From assembly GCF_000828085.3 (NCBI RefSeq), contig NZ_JXCA02000023.1:225655-289654 (forward strand): 64,000 nucleotides of DNA, in the 5' to 3' direction. Of this stretch, positions 1 through 8,840 are shown in pieces. The stretch's first letter is position 1, and every line of letters starts with the position of its first letter. The notes beneath the pieces were generated by a model. The model ran no database searches. It saw nothing but the letters and a program-made list of their open reading frames with translations, and was not told the origin of the DNA. The position numbers and the translations under genes were made by a program. The stretch is from Scytonema tolypothrichoides VB-61278. Lineage in GTDB: Bacteria > Cyanobacteriota > Cyanobacteriia > Cyanobacteriales > Nostocaceae.

Positions 1-1
1 T

Positions 2-292
2 GCTAACAAACAAATTCTCCTAACTGTTGACCAAGCAGGTTGGCATACAAGCAATGATCTCATCCTTCCAGATGGAATTCACTTTTTCCCCATGCCTGCC
101 TATTCCCCTGAATTACAACCAGCAGAACGACTGTGGCCGCTCACAAATGAAATTGTTGCCAATCACTCTCCCCACACCTTAGAGGAGTTAGAAAAATTGT
201 TAGTTTATCGTTGCCAACAATTACTTGAACAACGTGATTTTATTCGCGGGTTGACTTGCTACCATTGGTGGCCGATGACCAGGGCAATTTAA
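2..292 (+). CDS. IS630-family transposase, C-terminal part (cut by window edge)
   Basis: The frame is open from the first bases of the window, so the gene starts upstream. The readable part begins with ANKQILLTVDQAGWHTS and continues to PAYSPELQPAERLWP. The DQAGWH stretch and the PAYSPELxPAExLW block are typical of the C-terminal DDE catalytic half of IS630/Tc1-mariner-like transposases, where the last acidic residue lies in the PAE segment. The protein ends normally at a TAA. Whether the full element is intact cannot be judged. No clear terminal inverted repeat was recognised in the 160 bases after the stop. Confidence 0.8.
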   Translation, partial: ANKQILLTVDQAGWHTSNDLILPDGIHFFPMPAYSPELQPAERLWPLTNEIVANHSPHTLEELEKLLVYRCQQLLEQRDFIRGLTCYHWWPMTRAI

Positions 293-458
293 TTATAAGT
301 GTTCATCCGAACTTGATATTAGGCGTTCTTCGCGCGATGACGTCCGCCTATACTCTTGTAACAATCGCGACAACTTTAACTCTGACGCATCCTCAGACAG
401 CCCATCAAGAAAGTACTTGACTTCTAGACTAGCAATTCGCTCATCAAGATGAAGTCAT

Positions 459-1247
459 TCAACCGTTCAAAAGCCGAGTAGGCGAACTTTTGACAAAAAT
501 GAGTAACACAAGAACAGCTGCACATGCCAAAGCCAATATTCTCAGAGTCGGATTGTTCCACTGTTTGAGAGCAATCGCTACCATTGCCCAAATCACGACT
601 CCTGTGTAAGCGATGTCTCGGCGCTGGACAGCTATGAATATAGCAAGTGCTGCTGCAACTAGCAACATGATAACTGTCCAGACTTCAGCAGAAATCCCCC
701 AGCCGTTCCAGCCCACAAAAGACAGCGCACAAGCCACATTAACTATCGTTGCGACACTAATCCACGCCAGATAAATACTAATAGGAAAGTGGACGCACCA
801 CTTCTTGATACGAGATACAGAATTTGTGCCAATTCCTAATCTTATATATATAACAATGAGAGGCAGTAAAATTCCCAGCATAGCTACAACTGAAAGTGAA
901 AAAAGCCGGGAGAGGAACAGATAAACCCAAATAATTTGAGCAAAGCAAGCAACTACTAGCAAGTAACCTGTTTTACGTAAATCTATCTCATGTCTCTGGT
1001 TTGGCAAAACTTGATAGATTCCGAAAGCAAATAAACCAAGATAAATCAATCCCCAAATTGCAAAGGCGTAATTAGCGGGAATAATCTGCACGTTTTTGAA
1101 CAGAGTATTAGAAATTTCACCAATGCTGAGTCCATTTAAGGGAAAGATGTTCGACAAAACGTTAACTACAAAAGCGCCAACGATTGCAGCTAGGGTAGCA
1201 AGCTGTCGTAAAAAATCTCGGTCATAGCTAGAATTGGACTGCTGCAT
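459..1247 (-). CDS. TspO/MBR-like (tryptophan-rich sensory) membrane protein
   Basis: This 262-residue protein is almost entirely hydrophobic, with about seven or eight predicted membrane segments. The block PANYAFAIWGLIYLGL near residues 57-72 matches the signature of the TspO-related 'tryptophan-rich sensory protein' family common in cyanobacteria. Tryptophans recur at helix ends. Classical TspO proteins have five helices and about 160 residues, so this is the longer cyanobacterial variant. Family members are linked to tetrapyrrole binding and stress signalling, but the ligand here is unknown. The gene stands alone, with the divergently placed neighbours well separated. Family assignment is fairly sure; function is not. 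Confidence 0.7.
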   Translation of the reverse strand: MQQSNSSYDRDFLRQLATLAAIVGAFVVNVLSNIFPLNGLSIGEISNTLFKNVQIIPANYAFAIWGLIYLGLFAFGIYQVLPNQRHEIDLRKTGYLLVVACFAQIIWVYLFLSRLFSLSVVAMLGILLPLIVIYIRLGIGTNSVSRIKKWCVHFPISIYLAWISVATIVNVACALSFVGWNGWGISAEVWTVIMLLVAAALAIFIAVQRRDIAYTGVVIWAMVAIALKQWNNPTLRILALACAAVLVLLIFVKSSPTRLLNG

Positions 1248-1403
1248 AGGTCAGATGGCATCATTCATACATGAGAACTTATCTCTATTGTGCTTCGTAA
1301 TGTATCTATGCAGCGCGATTGTTTGATGAGCCAAAAAACATCTCCAAGAATGAGTCCCGAACCCTGATGAAACTGTGGTTAATTTTTGGAAACTTTTATC
1401 TTA

Positions 1404-2366
1404 CTATCGACCTTGTGGTTCCAAAGACACAGATTGCCCATTTATCGTTAGTGTTGTCGCTTCTACAGTCTGTCCAGAATCATTACGAGTGCCAAATCCC
1501 TCCGCTTGGACTTTGTCTCCCACATTTGCGATGCTGTCTAGCTGATGGCTCGCATAGCGTGGAAACCTTACAATAGAACCATTAGAAAGGACAACGCCAT
1601 TAATTTCTCCTCGGTGTCCCACCAACCAATGTTGAGCAGTTCCTTCCACAGATACATTACCATAGTTGCCAGAGTTGGGTGGTTGAGGGAGTATTGGAGA
1701 AGTTTGTGGCATTAAAGTCTGCCCTGTTTGAGGATTGGTGATGCTTCTTGCTCTGATTTCCTGACCAAAGCGGGTGGGAAAGCCTAAAGTACCTGAAATG
1801 GTGATTTGAGTTCCTGGGGAAACTGTCGCCATCAAACTATCTCCCATAAAGGCAGCAAATTTTACCTGTAACCCATTGTTGAGTAACAGTCCATCTACCT
1901 GCCCTTCAGGATTAAAAAGATACTGTTGCACTTCTCCTGTTACATTTGTTATGTGTTGCCTGTGATGCCTCACATGTCGGAAGTGGTCTGGTGGAAGTCG
2001 ATTTTGGTTTTCACCTCTCCAAAAGCGAGCAGCGTGGAAACGATGTTCTGGCGAACGCCTAGTGTGCGTAAACTGACTCGTGATCATGTTGTAAACCAAT
2101 ACACCGAAAAGCATCAGTGCAGCTCCTGCACTACCACTAATGAGAATTAACTTTAATTTTTGTTGTCGTTCGCGAGCTTGGATTTGCTTTGCTTTTATTT
2201 GCTGTACAGCTCGTATAATGAACTCTGAGGGAATTTCTACTTCTGCCCCAGCCTGTATCAGTTCTTCTAGGGAATAATCCTGACTTTCTTTCGTATACGA
2301 CTCAGCAGCAAGCGCAAAAACATCCGCAGCAATGTCTTTAGAAATGCGAACTTTTGAATTATTCAT
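1404..2366 (-). CDS. Uncharacterised one-TM protein with two OB-like repeats
   Basis: I do not recognise a named family. The 320-residue protein starts with a charged helical region (residues 1-70), including a stretch with many K, Q and R residues, then one hydrophobic segment at about 73-93. A basic, histidine-rich linker follows (HRFHAARFWRG, HVRHHRQH). The C-terminal half holds two similar beta-rich units, one around 135-205 (GEVQQYLFNPEGQVDGLLL) and one around 237-312 (GTAQHWLVGHRGEINGVVL). Both carry the pattern of a short strand, G-x-I/V-x-G-hydrophobic, then a variable G(D/T)xV/I segment, as in OB-fold-like proteins. It is probably membrane-anchored with a soluble C-terminal domain. 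It is divergently placed from the TetR gene across 318 bp. Confidence 0.5.
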   Translation of the reverse strand: MNNSKVRISKDIAADVFALAAESYTKESQDYSLEELIQAGAEVEIPSEFIIRAVQQIKAKQIQARERQQKLKLILISGSAGAALMLFGVLVYNMITSQFTHTRRSPEHRFHAARFWRGENQNRLPPDHFRHVRHHRQHITNVTGEVQQYLFNPEGQVDGLLLNNGLQVKFAAFMGDSLMATVSPGTQITISGTLGFPTRFGQEIRARSITNPQTGQTLMPQTSPILPQPPNSGNYGNVSVEGTAQHWLVGHRGEINGVVLSNGSIVRFPRYASHQLDSIANVGDKVQAEGFGTRNDSGQTVEATTLTINGQSVSLEPQGR

Positions 2367-2684
2367 TACTTTGATTGACTAGTTTGATGGGTCGCGAAAT
2401 CTGGATTGTGTGAGATTGGGATTCGTCTGTACTCAATATTTTTATCTTAGAAGTTAGAAATGTCACCTAAATGAGACAAAAGTCACGCTCTTAGTGTTAC
2501 CAAAGTCATAAATTTGGCTCCAATCTACTCATTCATGCTAGCTAAAACGAGTTTATCCCCTTTTCTAAGGAGATTCTGTATTCTGTGTTCTGCCTTCTTC
2601 CTCAAGTCTAAAGCTTGACAAGCCAGAAGTAATGATAGTAACTTAATAAATAACTAGCGTTCGATATAAAATATGTGAACAAAA
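2367..2684. other. Intergenic region between divergent genes
   Basis: This stretch of 318 bp separates the divergent one-TM protein gene and the TetR gene, so it should hold promoters for both. I see no clear palindromic TetR operator. It is AT-rich close to the tetR start, and no further gene is visible. Confidence 0.4.
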
Positions 2685-3272
2685 ATGCCAAAGATTGTTG
2701 ACCATGACCAATACCGTAAGGAACTCCTCAGTAAGTGCTTTGATTTGTTCGCCCAAAAAGGCTACTCAGCAATTACCATGCGCCAAATTGCTGAAGGCTT
2801 AAGTGTTTCTACTGGAACGCTCTATCACTACTTCCCGAGTAAACAGGTGTTATTTGAGCAATTAATGGAAGATGTATGTGAGCAAGATGTATTGCTGGCG
2901 AAGGCTGAGTTGGAAGGAATTCAAACTTTGCACGAACGACTAGAAGCTTTAGGGAAATTTCTGGCTAAAAACGAAGATTATTACATCAAGTGGATTTATT
3001 TACAGGTTGATTTCTGTCAGCATCAAGACGTCAAGGAAATCCAGGATAGTGTTGCGTTTAAACGTGCAACAAAGCGATATGAAAAGGCAGTGCATGATAT
3101 TTTGGGTATTCAAGACCCAGTACTCACTTGGTTTATCTTGAGTCTGATTGATGGCTTAATCTTTGAACGCTTGACGGATAATAAAGCGGTTTCTATTACT
3201 GAACAATTTTCTTTATTAAGCAAGATGCTAACAGCATATTTAGAAAAACCAACTGTCGAATCAAACTTATAA
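2685..3272 (+). CDS. TetR/AcrR-family transcriptional regulator
   Basis: A 195-residue protein with a classic N-terminal TetR helix-turn-helix at about residues 10-55. The segments FAQKGYSAITMRQIAEGLSV and STGTLYHYFPSKQVLFEQL are the recognition core, including the YHYFPSK motif. The C-terminal helical part (60-190) would bind an unknown ligand and form the dimer interface. No strong Shine-Dalgarno sequence precedes the ATG. The gene is divergent to the 1404-2366 gene and is followed by a possible coding relic and a DUF2834 gene, either of which it may control. The family is sure; ligand and target are unknown. Confidence 0.9.
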   Translation: MPKIVDHDQYRKELLSKCFDLFAQKGYSAITMRQIAEGLSVSTGTLYHYFPSKQVLFEQLMEDVCEQDVLLAKAELEGIQTLHERLEALGKFLAKNEDYYIKWIYLQVDFCQHQDVKEIQDSVAFKRATKRYEKAVHDILGIQDPVLTWFILSLIDGLIFERLTDNKAVSITEQFSLLSKMLTAYLEKPTVESNL

Positions 3273-3273
3273 C

Positions 3274-3472
3274 GGTTAATGGCAGAGCAAAACTATGGTT
3301 TGAAAAGTATTATCAAAACCAAGCATATGAGAAACATAAATTAAAAGTCAACTTGTCTTTTGTTCATTTTTTTATCAGGAGGATTTTTCAACAAAATGCT
3401 TTGCAAAACTTCCCGCATTTGGATGATCAGGAGAACTTACCCTTGGGCGACTTTGGCAATTACAGCTTTTAG
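3274..3472 (+). pseudogene. Possible coding relic without a start codon
   Basis: One frame is open from just after the tetR stop to a TAG at 3470-3472. It reads like ordinary protein, with segments KLWFEKYYQNQAYEKHK and LDDQENLPLGDFGNYSF, but no ATG or GTG opens it. An overlapping 75-codon frame (3360-3587) looks less protein-like. I cannot assign a family. It may be the tail of a decayed gene, or chance. Confidence 0.25.
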
Positions 3473-3606
3473 GCTCACTTACTCAAAGGGTGTCAAAAGA
3501 AATAGAGAAAAAATGCGTTTTTTGATGGTTTATTTCAAGATTGACTTTGCAAGCGTTCTATCGCTTGTGAATGACATGATTTTTTGAACAAAACAGAGGT
3601 GTCAAA

Positions 3607-3936
3607 ATGTTGAAAACGATATACTTAATTCTTTGCATATTAGGTACTGTTTTACCTTACTCACAATTTGTTCCCTTTCTTATACAAAACGGACTGGATG
3701 TGAGGCTCTTCTTAGAGCAGCTTTTTGCTAACCGAATTTCGGCATTTTTTGGTATGGATTTAATTGTCTCATCATTAGTTCTGTGGGTATTTGTCTATTG
3801 GGAAGGTTCACGTCTGGGAATGAAAAATCTGTGGATTTATATTGCCAGTAATTTGCTTGTTGGTGTTTCGCTGGGACTACCTTTATTTCTGTTAATAAGA
3901 CAACGCAAGTTTGAACAAACATCACTAACTGTGTAG
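3607..3936 (+). CDS. DUF2834 family small membrane protein
   Basis: A 109-residue protein with three or four hydrophobic segments (about 3-25, 42-68, 76-95). It is preceded by AGAGGTG six bases from the ATG, a good ribosome-binding site. The pattern of a short first helix with a Tyr-Pro-x-(F/L) region, a loop with 'FFGMDL', and a helix ending in W matches the DUF2834 family, found widely in cyanobacteria and proteobacteria. The function is unknown. It lies on the same strand as the TetR gene, 334 bp further on. Confidence 0.7.
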   Translation: MLKTIYLILCILGTVLPYSQFVPFLIQNGLDVRLFLEQLFANRISAFFGMDLIVSSLVLWVFVYWEGSRLGMKNLWIYIASNLLVGVSLGLPLFLLIRQRKFEQTSLTV

Positions 3937-4103
3937 TGTGTCAAAAAGTTTTCTGAAATGTTTCGTAAATGGCTTCGTAGAACGCCGCGTTTCTCATAAC
4001 AATAGTGATGTGTACCTTTTCTGGCGCAGTGGCGATGCGGAAGTTACAATCTGCCGACCCTGCAGATGTATTTTAGTGAGTCATATCATGTCTGGATAAA
4101 AAA

Positions 4104-4161
4104 TACCCCTCCCCAACCCTCCCCGAACCCGCGGGGAGGGTGCCGTCAGGCGGGTGGGGTA
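4104..4161. repeat. GC-rich hairpin repeat
   Basis: Outer arms TACCCC (4104-4109) and GGGGTA (4156-4161) enclose an inner stem CCCTCCCC (4117-4124) paired with GGGGAGGG (4133-4140). It lies in a non-coding gap just upstream of the methyltransferase gene. It looks like a dispersed cyanobacterial palindrome rather than a gene-specific terminator, as no T-run follows. Confidence 0.6.
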
Positions 4162-4230
4162 AACCCATGGGGATGATAAACAATCAACCAAACTCAAGAT
4201 TAAGTGATGACAGGAATTAGGAGTACATCA

Positions 4231-5049
4231 ATGTCAAATGACTTGACAAATGCACTGAATCATGAAAATCGTGATGCGTGGAATACCAACGCTAGTGTAT
4301 GGGACGCCCGCATGGGTGATGAGGGGAACGACTTTCATCAACTGCTGATTCGTCCTGCAATGGAAAGACTGCTGCAGGTAAAACCAGGTACCCGCATTTT
4401 GGACATAGGCTGTGGAACTGGGCTGACAACTCGCAGATTAGCTAGCTTGGGCGCACATGTCGTCGGAATAGATTTTGCTGAGGAGATGATTACTTGTGCC
4501 CGCAAAAGAACTCAACAGCATGAGACATCAATTGAGTATCACGTTCTAGACGCTACAGATGAGACAGCTTTACTTGGGCTGGGGGAACGTTCCTTTGATG
4601 CTGCTGTATCCGCAATGGTACTTATGGACATGGCAGAAATTGACCCTCTCCTACGGGCACTCACAAAGTTGTTGCGTCCTGGAGGCTGCTTTGTCTTTGC
4701 TCTCATGCATCCTTGTTTCAATAGTACACATACCAGTATGGTTGCAGAAGTTAAGGATTGCGAAGGTCAATTAGTGACGCAATACTCAGTTAAAGTGTCT
4801 GGATATTTACAACCCAGTACCACAAAAGGATTAGCAATTGAAAATCAACCAAAACCGCAATTGTACTTCCATCGACCATTGCACGTTCTGTTAGGTGCAG
4901 CATTCCGTGTTGGGTTTGTACTTGATGGCTTGGAAGAACCTGCTTTTCCTGCTGACGATTCTTTTGACAGTCGTTTTTACAGTTGGTCTAACTTTACGCA
5001 AATTCCACCTGCACTTGTTGCTAGGTTGAGATTTTCTGATAATTTTTAA
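4231..5049 (+). CDS. Class I SAM-dependent methyltransferase
   Basis: The Rossmann-fold SAM-binding motif I is clear (RILDIGCGTGLTTRRLASLG). It is followed by an acidic residue after strand 2 (VVGIDFAEEM), a motif II-like VLDATDE segment and a post-motif LLRPGGCFVFALMHPCF region, as in UbiE/small-molecule methyltransferases. The frame is open from a GTG at 4204, but the ATG at 4231 has AGGAG at the right distance and is my preferred start, giving 272 residues. The N-terminal sequence NRDAWNTNASVWDARMGD is typical of this group. The substrate is unknown. The gene is isolated, with repeats on both sides. Confidence 0.85.
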   Translation: MSNDLTNALNHENRDAWNTNASVWDARMGDEGNDFHQLLIRPAMERLLQVKPGTRILDIGCGTGLTTRRLASLGAHVVGIDFAEEMITCARKRTQQHETSIEYHVLDATDETALLGLGERSFDAAVSAMVLMDMAEIDPLLRALTKLLRPGGCFVFALMHPCFNSTHTSMVAEVKDCEGQLVTQYSVKVSGYLQPSTTKGLAIENQPKPQLYFHRPLHVLLGAAFRVGFVLDGLEEPAFPADDSFDSRFYSWSNFTQIPPALVARLRFSDNF

Positions 5050-5083
5050 AGTTGCCTCCTTGGCTAATAGGAGTAGTATTCAA

Positions 5084-5208
5084 ACAGTGAACAGTGAACA
5101 GTTAACAAAAGAAACGAATCCGTATTTCTCTTTGATCACTGGTAACTGATCACTGGTAACTAATAACTGATAACTGATAACTGATAACTGGTAACTGGTA
5201 ACTGATAA
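5084..5208. repeat. Short tandem repeats (CAGTGAA and TAACTGA/TAACTGG heptamers)
   Basis: The tract starts with copies of CAGTGAA and ends with about nine tandem copies of TAACTGA, TAACTGG and close variants, with an irregular spacer between. It matches the short tandemly repeated repetitive sequences known from heterocystous cyanobacteria. The same two motif types recur, on the other strand, at 35635-35743. Confidence 0.85.
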
Positions 5209-5265
5209 ATTCTCTGCCAGTCAGCAAGGCAATAAATTCAGGAGCCATCTATTGATTTCGGCTCA

Positions 5266-7482
5266 TTATACATGGATTTTAGCTTTTTTTGTCAACTCTT
5301 CAGCGGGAAAATATTCCTTAGCATGAGAGAAATAACTGCTAGATTCATTTTTCTCAATGATCCCATTAACCACCAAACCTAACACGTTTTGACCAGAGCG
5401 CTCTAACATCTCTTGAGCAGTATTAGCACTGTTAGAATCAATGACCCCGGGTCTGGCCACTAACAAAATTCCATCAGTCATTTGGCTTAAAGTAAGAGCA
5501 TCAGCGGCGAGGAGAAGGGGAGGAGCATCGATAATGACAAAGTCATATTCAGATGAAAAACCCTCAATAAGTGATGCCATTCGCTTAGAATCAAGCAAAG
5601 CTAATGGATTGGGAGGTCTAACTCCAGCAGTTAAGACATCAAGATTATTCATTACCTTAGACGCAGCAGTGCTAGATTGAGTCTGTCCCACAAGAACCTC
5701 GCTCAAACCGACTGCATTAGTTAGTTGCCAGAGATGATGCTGAGAAGGAAGGCGCATATCTGCATCAATGAGTAAAACTTTACGTCCTAGTTGAGCGATC
5801 GCAGCCGCTAAATTTGCTGAAACTGTGGATTTGCCTTCTTTGGGAACTGCGCTAGTTACCACAATAGTTTTCAGTACTTTATCTGAACTCAGAAATTTCA
5901 GATTAGCTTGAATCATCCGGTAGATTTCGCTAGTTAAGGAATGGGGCTTATCTCTAACAGCGATTTCTGGAGTCGTTGATTCTAAATCACGATGACGGGA
6001 GCGAACCTTACTAGCAGACAACGGCACAACCCCTAGCAAAGTATATCCAAATACCTCTCTAACTTCCTTAAGTGTTTTTAGAGATCTATCTCTCAATTCT
6101 AGGAAAAGAACGGTACTAGTGGACAAAAAGGCACCGAACATCACGCCTATCACCAAAATGATAGGTTTTGACCCTCCTATAGGCTTTTCAGGAAGTAAAG
6201 CCGTAGCAATGATCCGGGCATTAGCTGTATTTTTATTCTTGGCTACCTGTAATTCTTGAACCTTTTTGAGTAGAGTTTGATATGTAGATTGAGCAACTTG
6301 AAGTTTCTGTTCTAGTTCGCGTTGATTTTGTACTAACTGGGGTATAACTTTTGTTCGTTGTTCGTAGGCAGTCCGAGAATTATACAGAGAAGCCAGTTTT
6401 TGGGCTAAAGCAACGCGTTGTATTTCTGATTGCAGAAAATCTTTAATTAAGCTTTGTTTGAGTTCTCCAATCTGCAATAGTTTTGATGGAACTTTTGCCT
6501 GGCTGCCAACTGTTTGTTCAATTTGCTTTTGCAGAAGAGTCTGTAAGTTAGCTTTTTTAGCTTCTAGATCGACAATTGTAGGGTTATTATCCACAAAACG
6601 GCTGCGCTGAACTGCTAACTGCCGTTGTGTATCTTGCAGTTGTGTAAGAACTCCCTGGACAGCAGGCGACTGACTTAGGGCACTCACAGCGCTCGCTTGT
6701 TGGAAATTTAGACCTACTTTCTGACCAAGCTCATTGGTTTGGGCAGTTACCTGATCCAATTCAGCCTTAAGATTATCAATTTGGCTGTCTAAATTTCCAA
6801 TATTTGCAACGGCTGTCTTAGCTTCTTCTGATAGATCAACAACATTATTCTTCTGTTTAAATATGCGTAGCTCTACTTCTGCTTGGTGAACAGCTGCTTG
6901 AGTTTTAGGAAGCTGCATTGCCATAAATTGACGAGTAGATTCCGCCTCAGAGCGACTTGTGAGAATATCATTTTCTAAATAAAGATTCATTATTTTATTG
7001 ACTACTGCCGCTGCTTCTTCCGGGTTACGGCTTTTATAAGTAATCTGTAAAACATCCGTGCCACCAACAATTTTCAGAGTCAGAGCTTTTTCAAGCTCTT
7101 CAGTTTTCAAGAGTTCACCTTTTTTGTTTTTGAGTTGTAGTTCGTTAATTGTCCTCTGCAACAAAGTTGGGGAAGATATCACTTCTATCTGACTACTAAT
7201 AGGATTTTGAGTTGATACTAGTGATCTCAAATCTCCTGTTTCTCCTCCTTCAGAAATACTTGGCAAGAGATTAGAACCAACTATGTTAAAAGAAGGACTT
7301 TTGAATAATAGTTTTCCTTGTGCTTCATAAGATGGTTTGAGTAAAGTTGTGGATAAAGCGCTGAGGGTAACTGTAGCTGCAAAAATACTAACAGCGGGTA
7401 ACCACCGCCGCTTCAATGTTGAAAAATAACGACCAAGGTCTAAATCAATTGATTCTCTAGATTGCATAAAGCTTTCCAACAT
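5266..7482 (-). CDS. Wzc-type polysaccharide co-polymerase / BY-kinase
   Basis: This 738-residue inner-membrane protein controls chain length and export of polysaccharide. An N-terminal Wzz domain begins with DLGRYFSTLKRRWLP and a membrane segment at about 30-52. A long coiled-coil periplasmic part (about 170-430) ends in a second membrane segment near 443-463. The cytoplasmic kinase has Walker A (SAVPKEGKSTVSANLA), Walker A' (VLLIDADMR) and Walker B (FVIIDAPPLLLAAD). The C-terminal tyrosine cluster is reduced to two residues, Y717 and Y724. The fused arrangement is as in proteobacterial Wzc. It is the last gene of the minus-strand EPS genes and probably forms its own unit, with a 176-bp gap to the GH10 gene. 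Confidence 0.93.
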   Translation of the reverse strand: MLESFMQSRESIDLDLGRYFSTLKRRWLPAVSIFAATVTLSALSTTLLKPSYEAQGKLLFKSPSFNIVGSNLLPSISEGGETGDLRSLVSTQNPISSQIEVISSPTLLQRTINELQLKNKKGELLKTEELEKALTLKIVGGTDVLQITYKSRNPEEAAAVVNKIMNLYLENDILTSRSEAESTRQFMAMQLPKTQAAVHQAEVELRIFKQKNNVVDLSEEAKTAVANIGNLDSQIDNLKAELDQVTAQTNELGQKVGLNFQQASAVSALSQSPAVQGVLTQLQDTQRQLAVQRSRFVDNNPTIVDLEAKKANLQTLLQKQIEQTVGSQAKVPSKLLQIGELKQSLIKDFLQSEIQRVALAQKLASLYNSRTAYEQRTKVIPQLVQNQRELEQKLQVAQSTYQTLLKKVQELQVAKNKNTANARIIATALLPEKPIGGSKPIILVIGVMFGAFLSTSTVLFLELRDRSLKTLKEVREVFGYTLLGVVPLSASKVRSRHRDLESTTPEIAVRDKPHSLTSEIYRMIQANLKFLSSDKVLKTIVVTSAVPKEGKSTVSANLAAAIAQLGRKVLLIDADMRLPSQHHLWQLTNAVGLSEVLVGQTQSSTAASKVMNNLDVLTAGVRPPNPLALLDSKRMASLIEGFSSEYDFVIIDAPPLLLAADALTLSQMTDGILLVARPGVIDSNSANTAQEMLERSGQNVLGLVVNGIIEKNESSSYFSHAKEYFPAEELTKKAKIHV

Positions 7483-7658
7483 AAATTTTTACAAGAGCAG
7501 ATTTTGAGCAAGGGAATAAATGTTTATTTACTGAGAGCAGATAGAAAACACTGTTATTTACATAACTGATAGGTTTGACAATAATACTAGACTATCTAGA
7601 TTGTACAATGCTAAAATCATCCTTAAGTTGGGGTTTCATTTACCGGAAATACAAAATC

Positions 7659-8840
7659 CTAGTTACGTTTGGGAGCGTGATCAAAAGCACGAGCGATCGC
7701 ATTCCAAGCTAATTTGTGCTGCATTTGAGCATCAAGAGGTAAAGGACGAACTGGCGCACGATCAGATCTGGGTTGAGATTCGTTGACGTAAGAATAGCGA
7801 TCGCTCAGTCCCCACGTGATTACAGCAATGACTGCTTTTTCGTCGAGCACGGTTGAGAGATAATCTTCGTAGACTCCAGCGATGATGCGATCGCGGACTT
7901 TTACGTCTATAGGCAACTTTTTATCAACGACATCCATTTCTGTAATCATAATTTTTAATCCCATACTGGCTACATCCTGCAGAAATTTTCGTAGCTTGCT
8001 TGGGTTAAATTTCTTCTCACCAGGTGACAAGTGAGCTTGAATACCAAGGGCATGAATCGGTGTACCCTTAGTCCGTAAACGCTCTAGTAACTTTAGTACC
8101 GCCGTTCTTCTTGCTTCCTGATCAGGAGTGTCATAATCCAAACCAAAATCGTTGTAGACTAATAATGCTTTAGGGTCAGCCGCAGCAGTGAGACGAAACG
8201 CTAAATCAATATAATTTTGTCCTAACACTTTTAACCAGGAAGTCATTCTCAAACCGTCATTTCTGCCATCTTCTGGTTGGATCGCTTCATTTACTACATC
8301 CCAAGAATGAATTTTTCCGGCGTAGCGTTTCACAACTGTTTGAATGTGGTTCTCTAATAGCTGTGCTGCATTATGGCTATTCACTGTTTTATCAAACCAT
8401 GTGGGTAAAGAATCATGCCAGACTAAAGTATGAGCACGCAACAGTAGGCTGTGAGTTTTAGCAAAGTTAGCCATCCAGTCTGCTTTGCTAAAATCAAAAC
8501 GATCTGGACTTGGACGAAGTGTTGCATTGCCAGCAGTCCACTTAAATTCCAATTCTGGCACGAGCACACCGCAATTTTGGACTATGGCAGCAGCATATGA
8601 AGCATCTGATGAGAGAGCAATATTGTGAGCCGCTGCCCCATAAATTATTCCTTTCTTAGCAGCACGTTCTTTTAAAGAAAGTCCCTCACTAATTATAAAA
8701 TTCCTGTTGGGATTATCAAGCGCTTGTATCTGCTGATTCTGATAAGCAGCTTTACTCGTTGCTACAGCACTCATAGTTGCTAAGCTACCTAAGCCGAATA
8801 AAAAACTGCGTCTGCCAATTAGTCTACGCTTTTGATTCAT
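7659..8840 (-). CDS. GH10 endo-1,4-beta-xylanase-like glycanase
   Basis: The protein of 393 residues has both glycoside hydrolase family 10 signatures. WDVVNEA carries the acid/base Glu185 and ITEMDV carries the nucleophile Glu301. The N-terminus IGRRSFLFGLG followed by a hydrophobic stretch looks like a twin-arginine (Tat) signal, so it is probably exported folded. Other family blocks such as RAHTLVWH and VYNDFG are present. Its start overlaps the upstream glycosyltransferase by 17 bp, so they are co-transcribed. In an EPS locus it more likely trims or releases the cell's own polymer than digests plant xylan, but that is inference. Confidence 0.9.
   Translation of the reverse strand: MNQKRRLIGRRSFLFGLGSLATMSAVATSKAAYQNQQIQALDNPNRNFIISEGLSLKERAAKKGIIYGAAAHNIALSSDASYAAAIVQNCGVLVPELEFKWTAGNATLRPSPDRFDFSKADWMANFAKTHSLLLRAHTLVWHDSLPTWFDKTVNSHNAAQLLENHIQTVVKRYAGKIHSWDVVNEAIQPEDGRNDGLRMTSWLKVLGQNYIDLAFRLTAAADPKALLVYNDFGLDYDTPDQEARRTAVLKLLERLRTKGTPIHALGIQAHLSPGEKKFNPSKLRKFLQDVASMGLKIMITEMDVVDKKLPIDVKVRDRIIAGVYEDYLSTVLDEKAVIAVITWGLSDRYSYVNESQPRSDRAPVRPLPLDAQMQHKLAWNAIARAFDHAPKRN

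Noticed and set aside
3360-3587. 75-codon frame between tetR and the DUF2834 gene
   Set aside because: It overlaps a more protein-like frame and shows no recognisable family.
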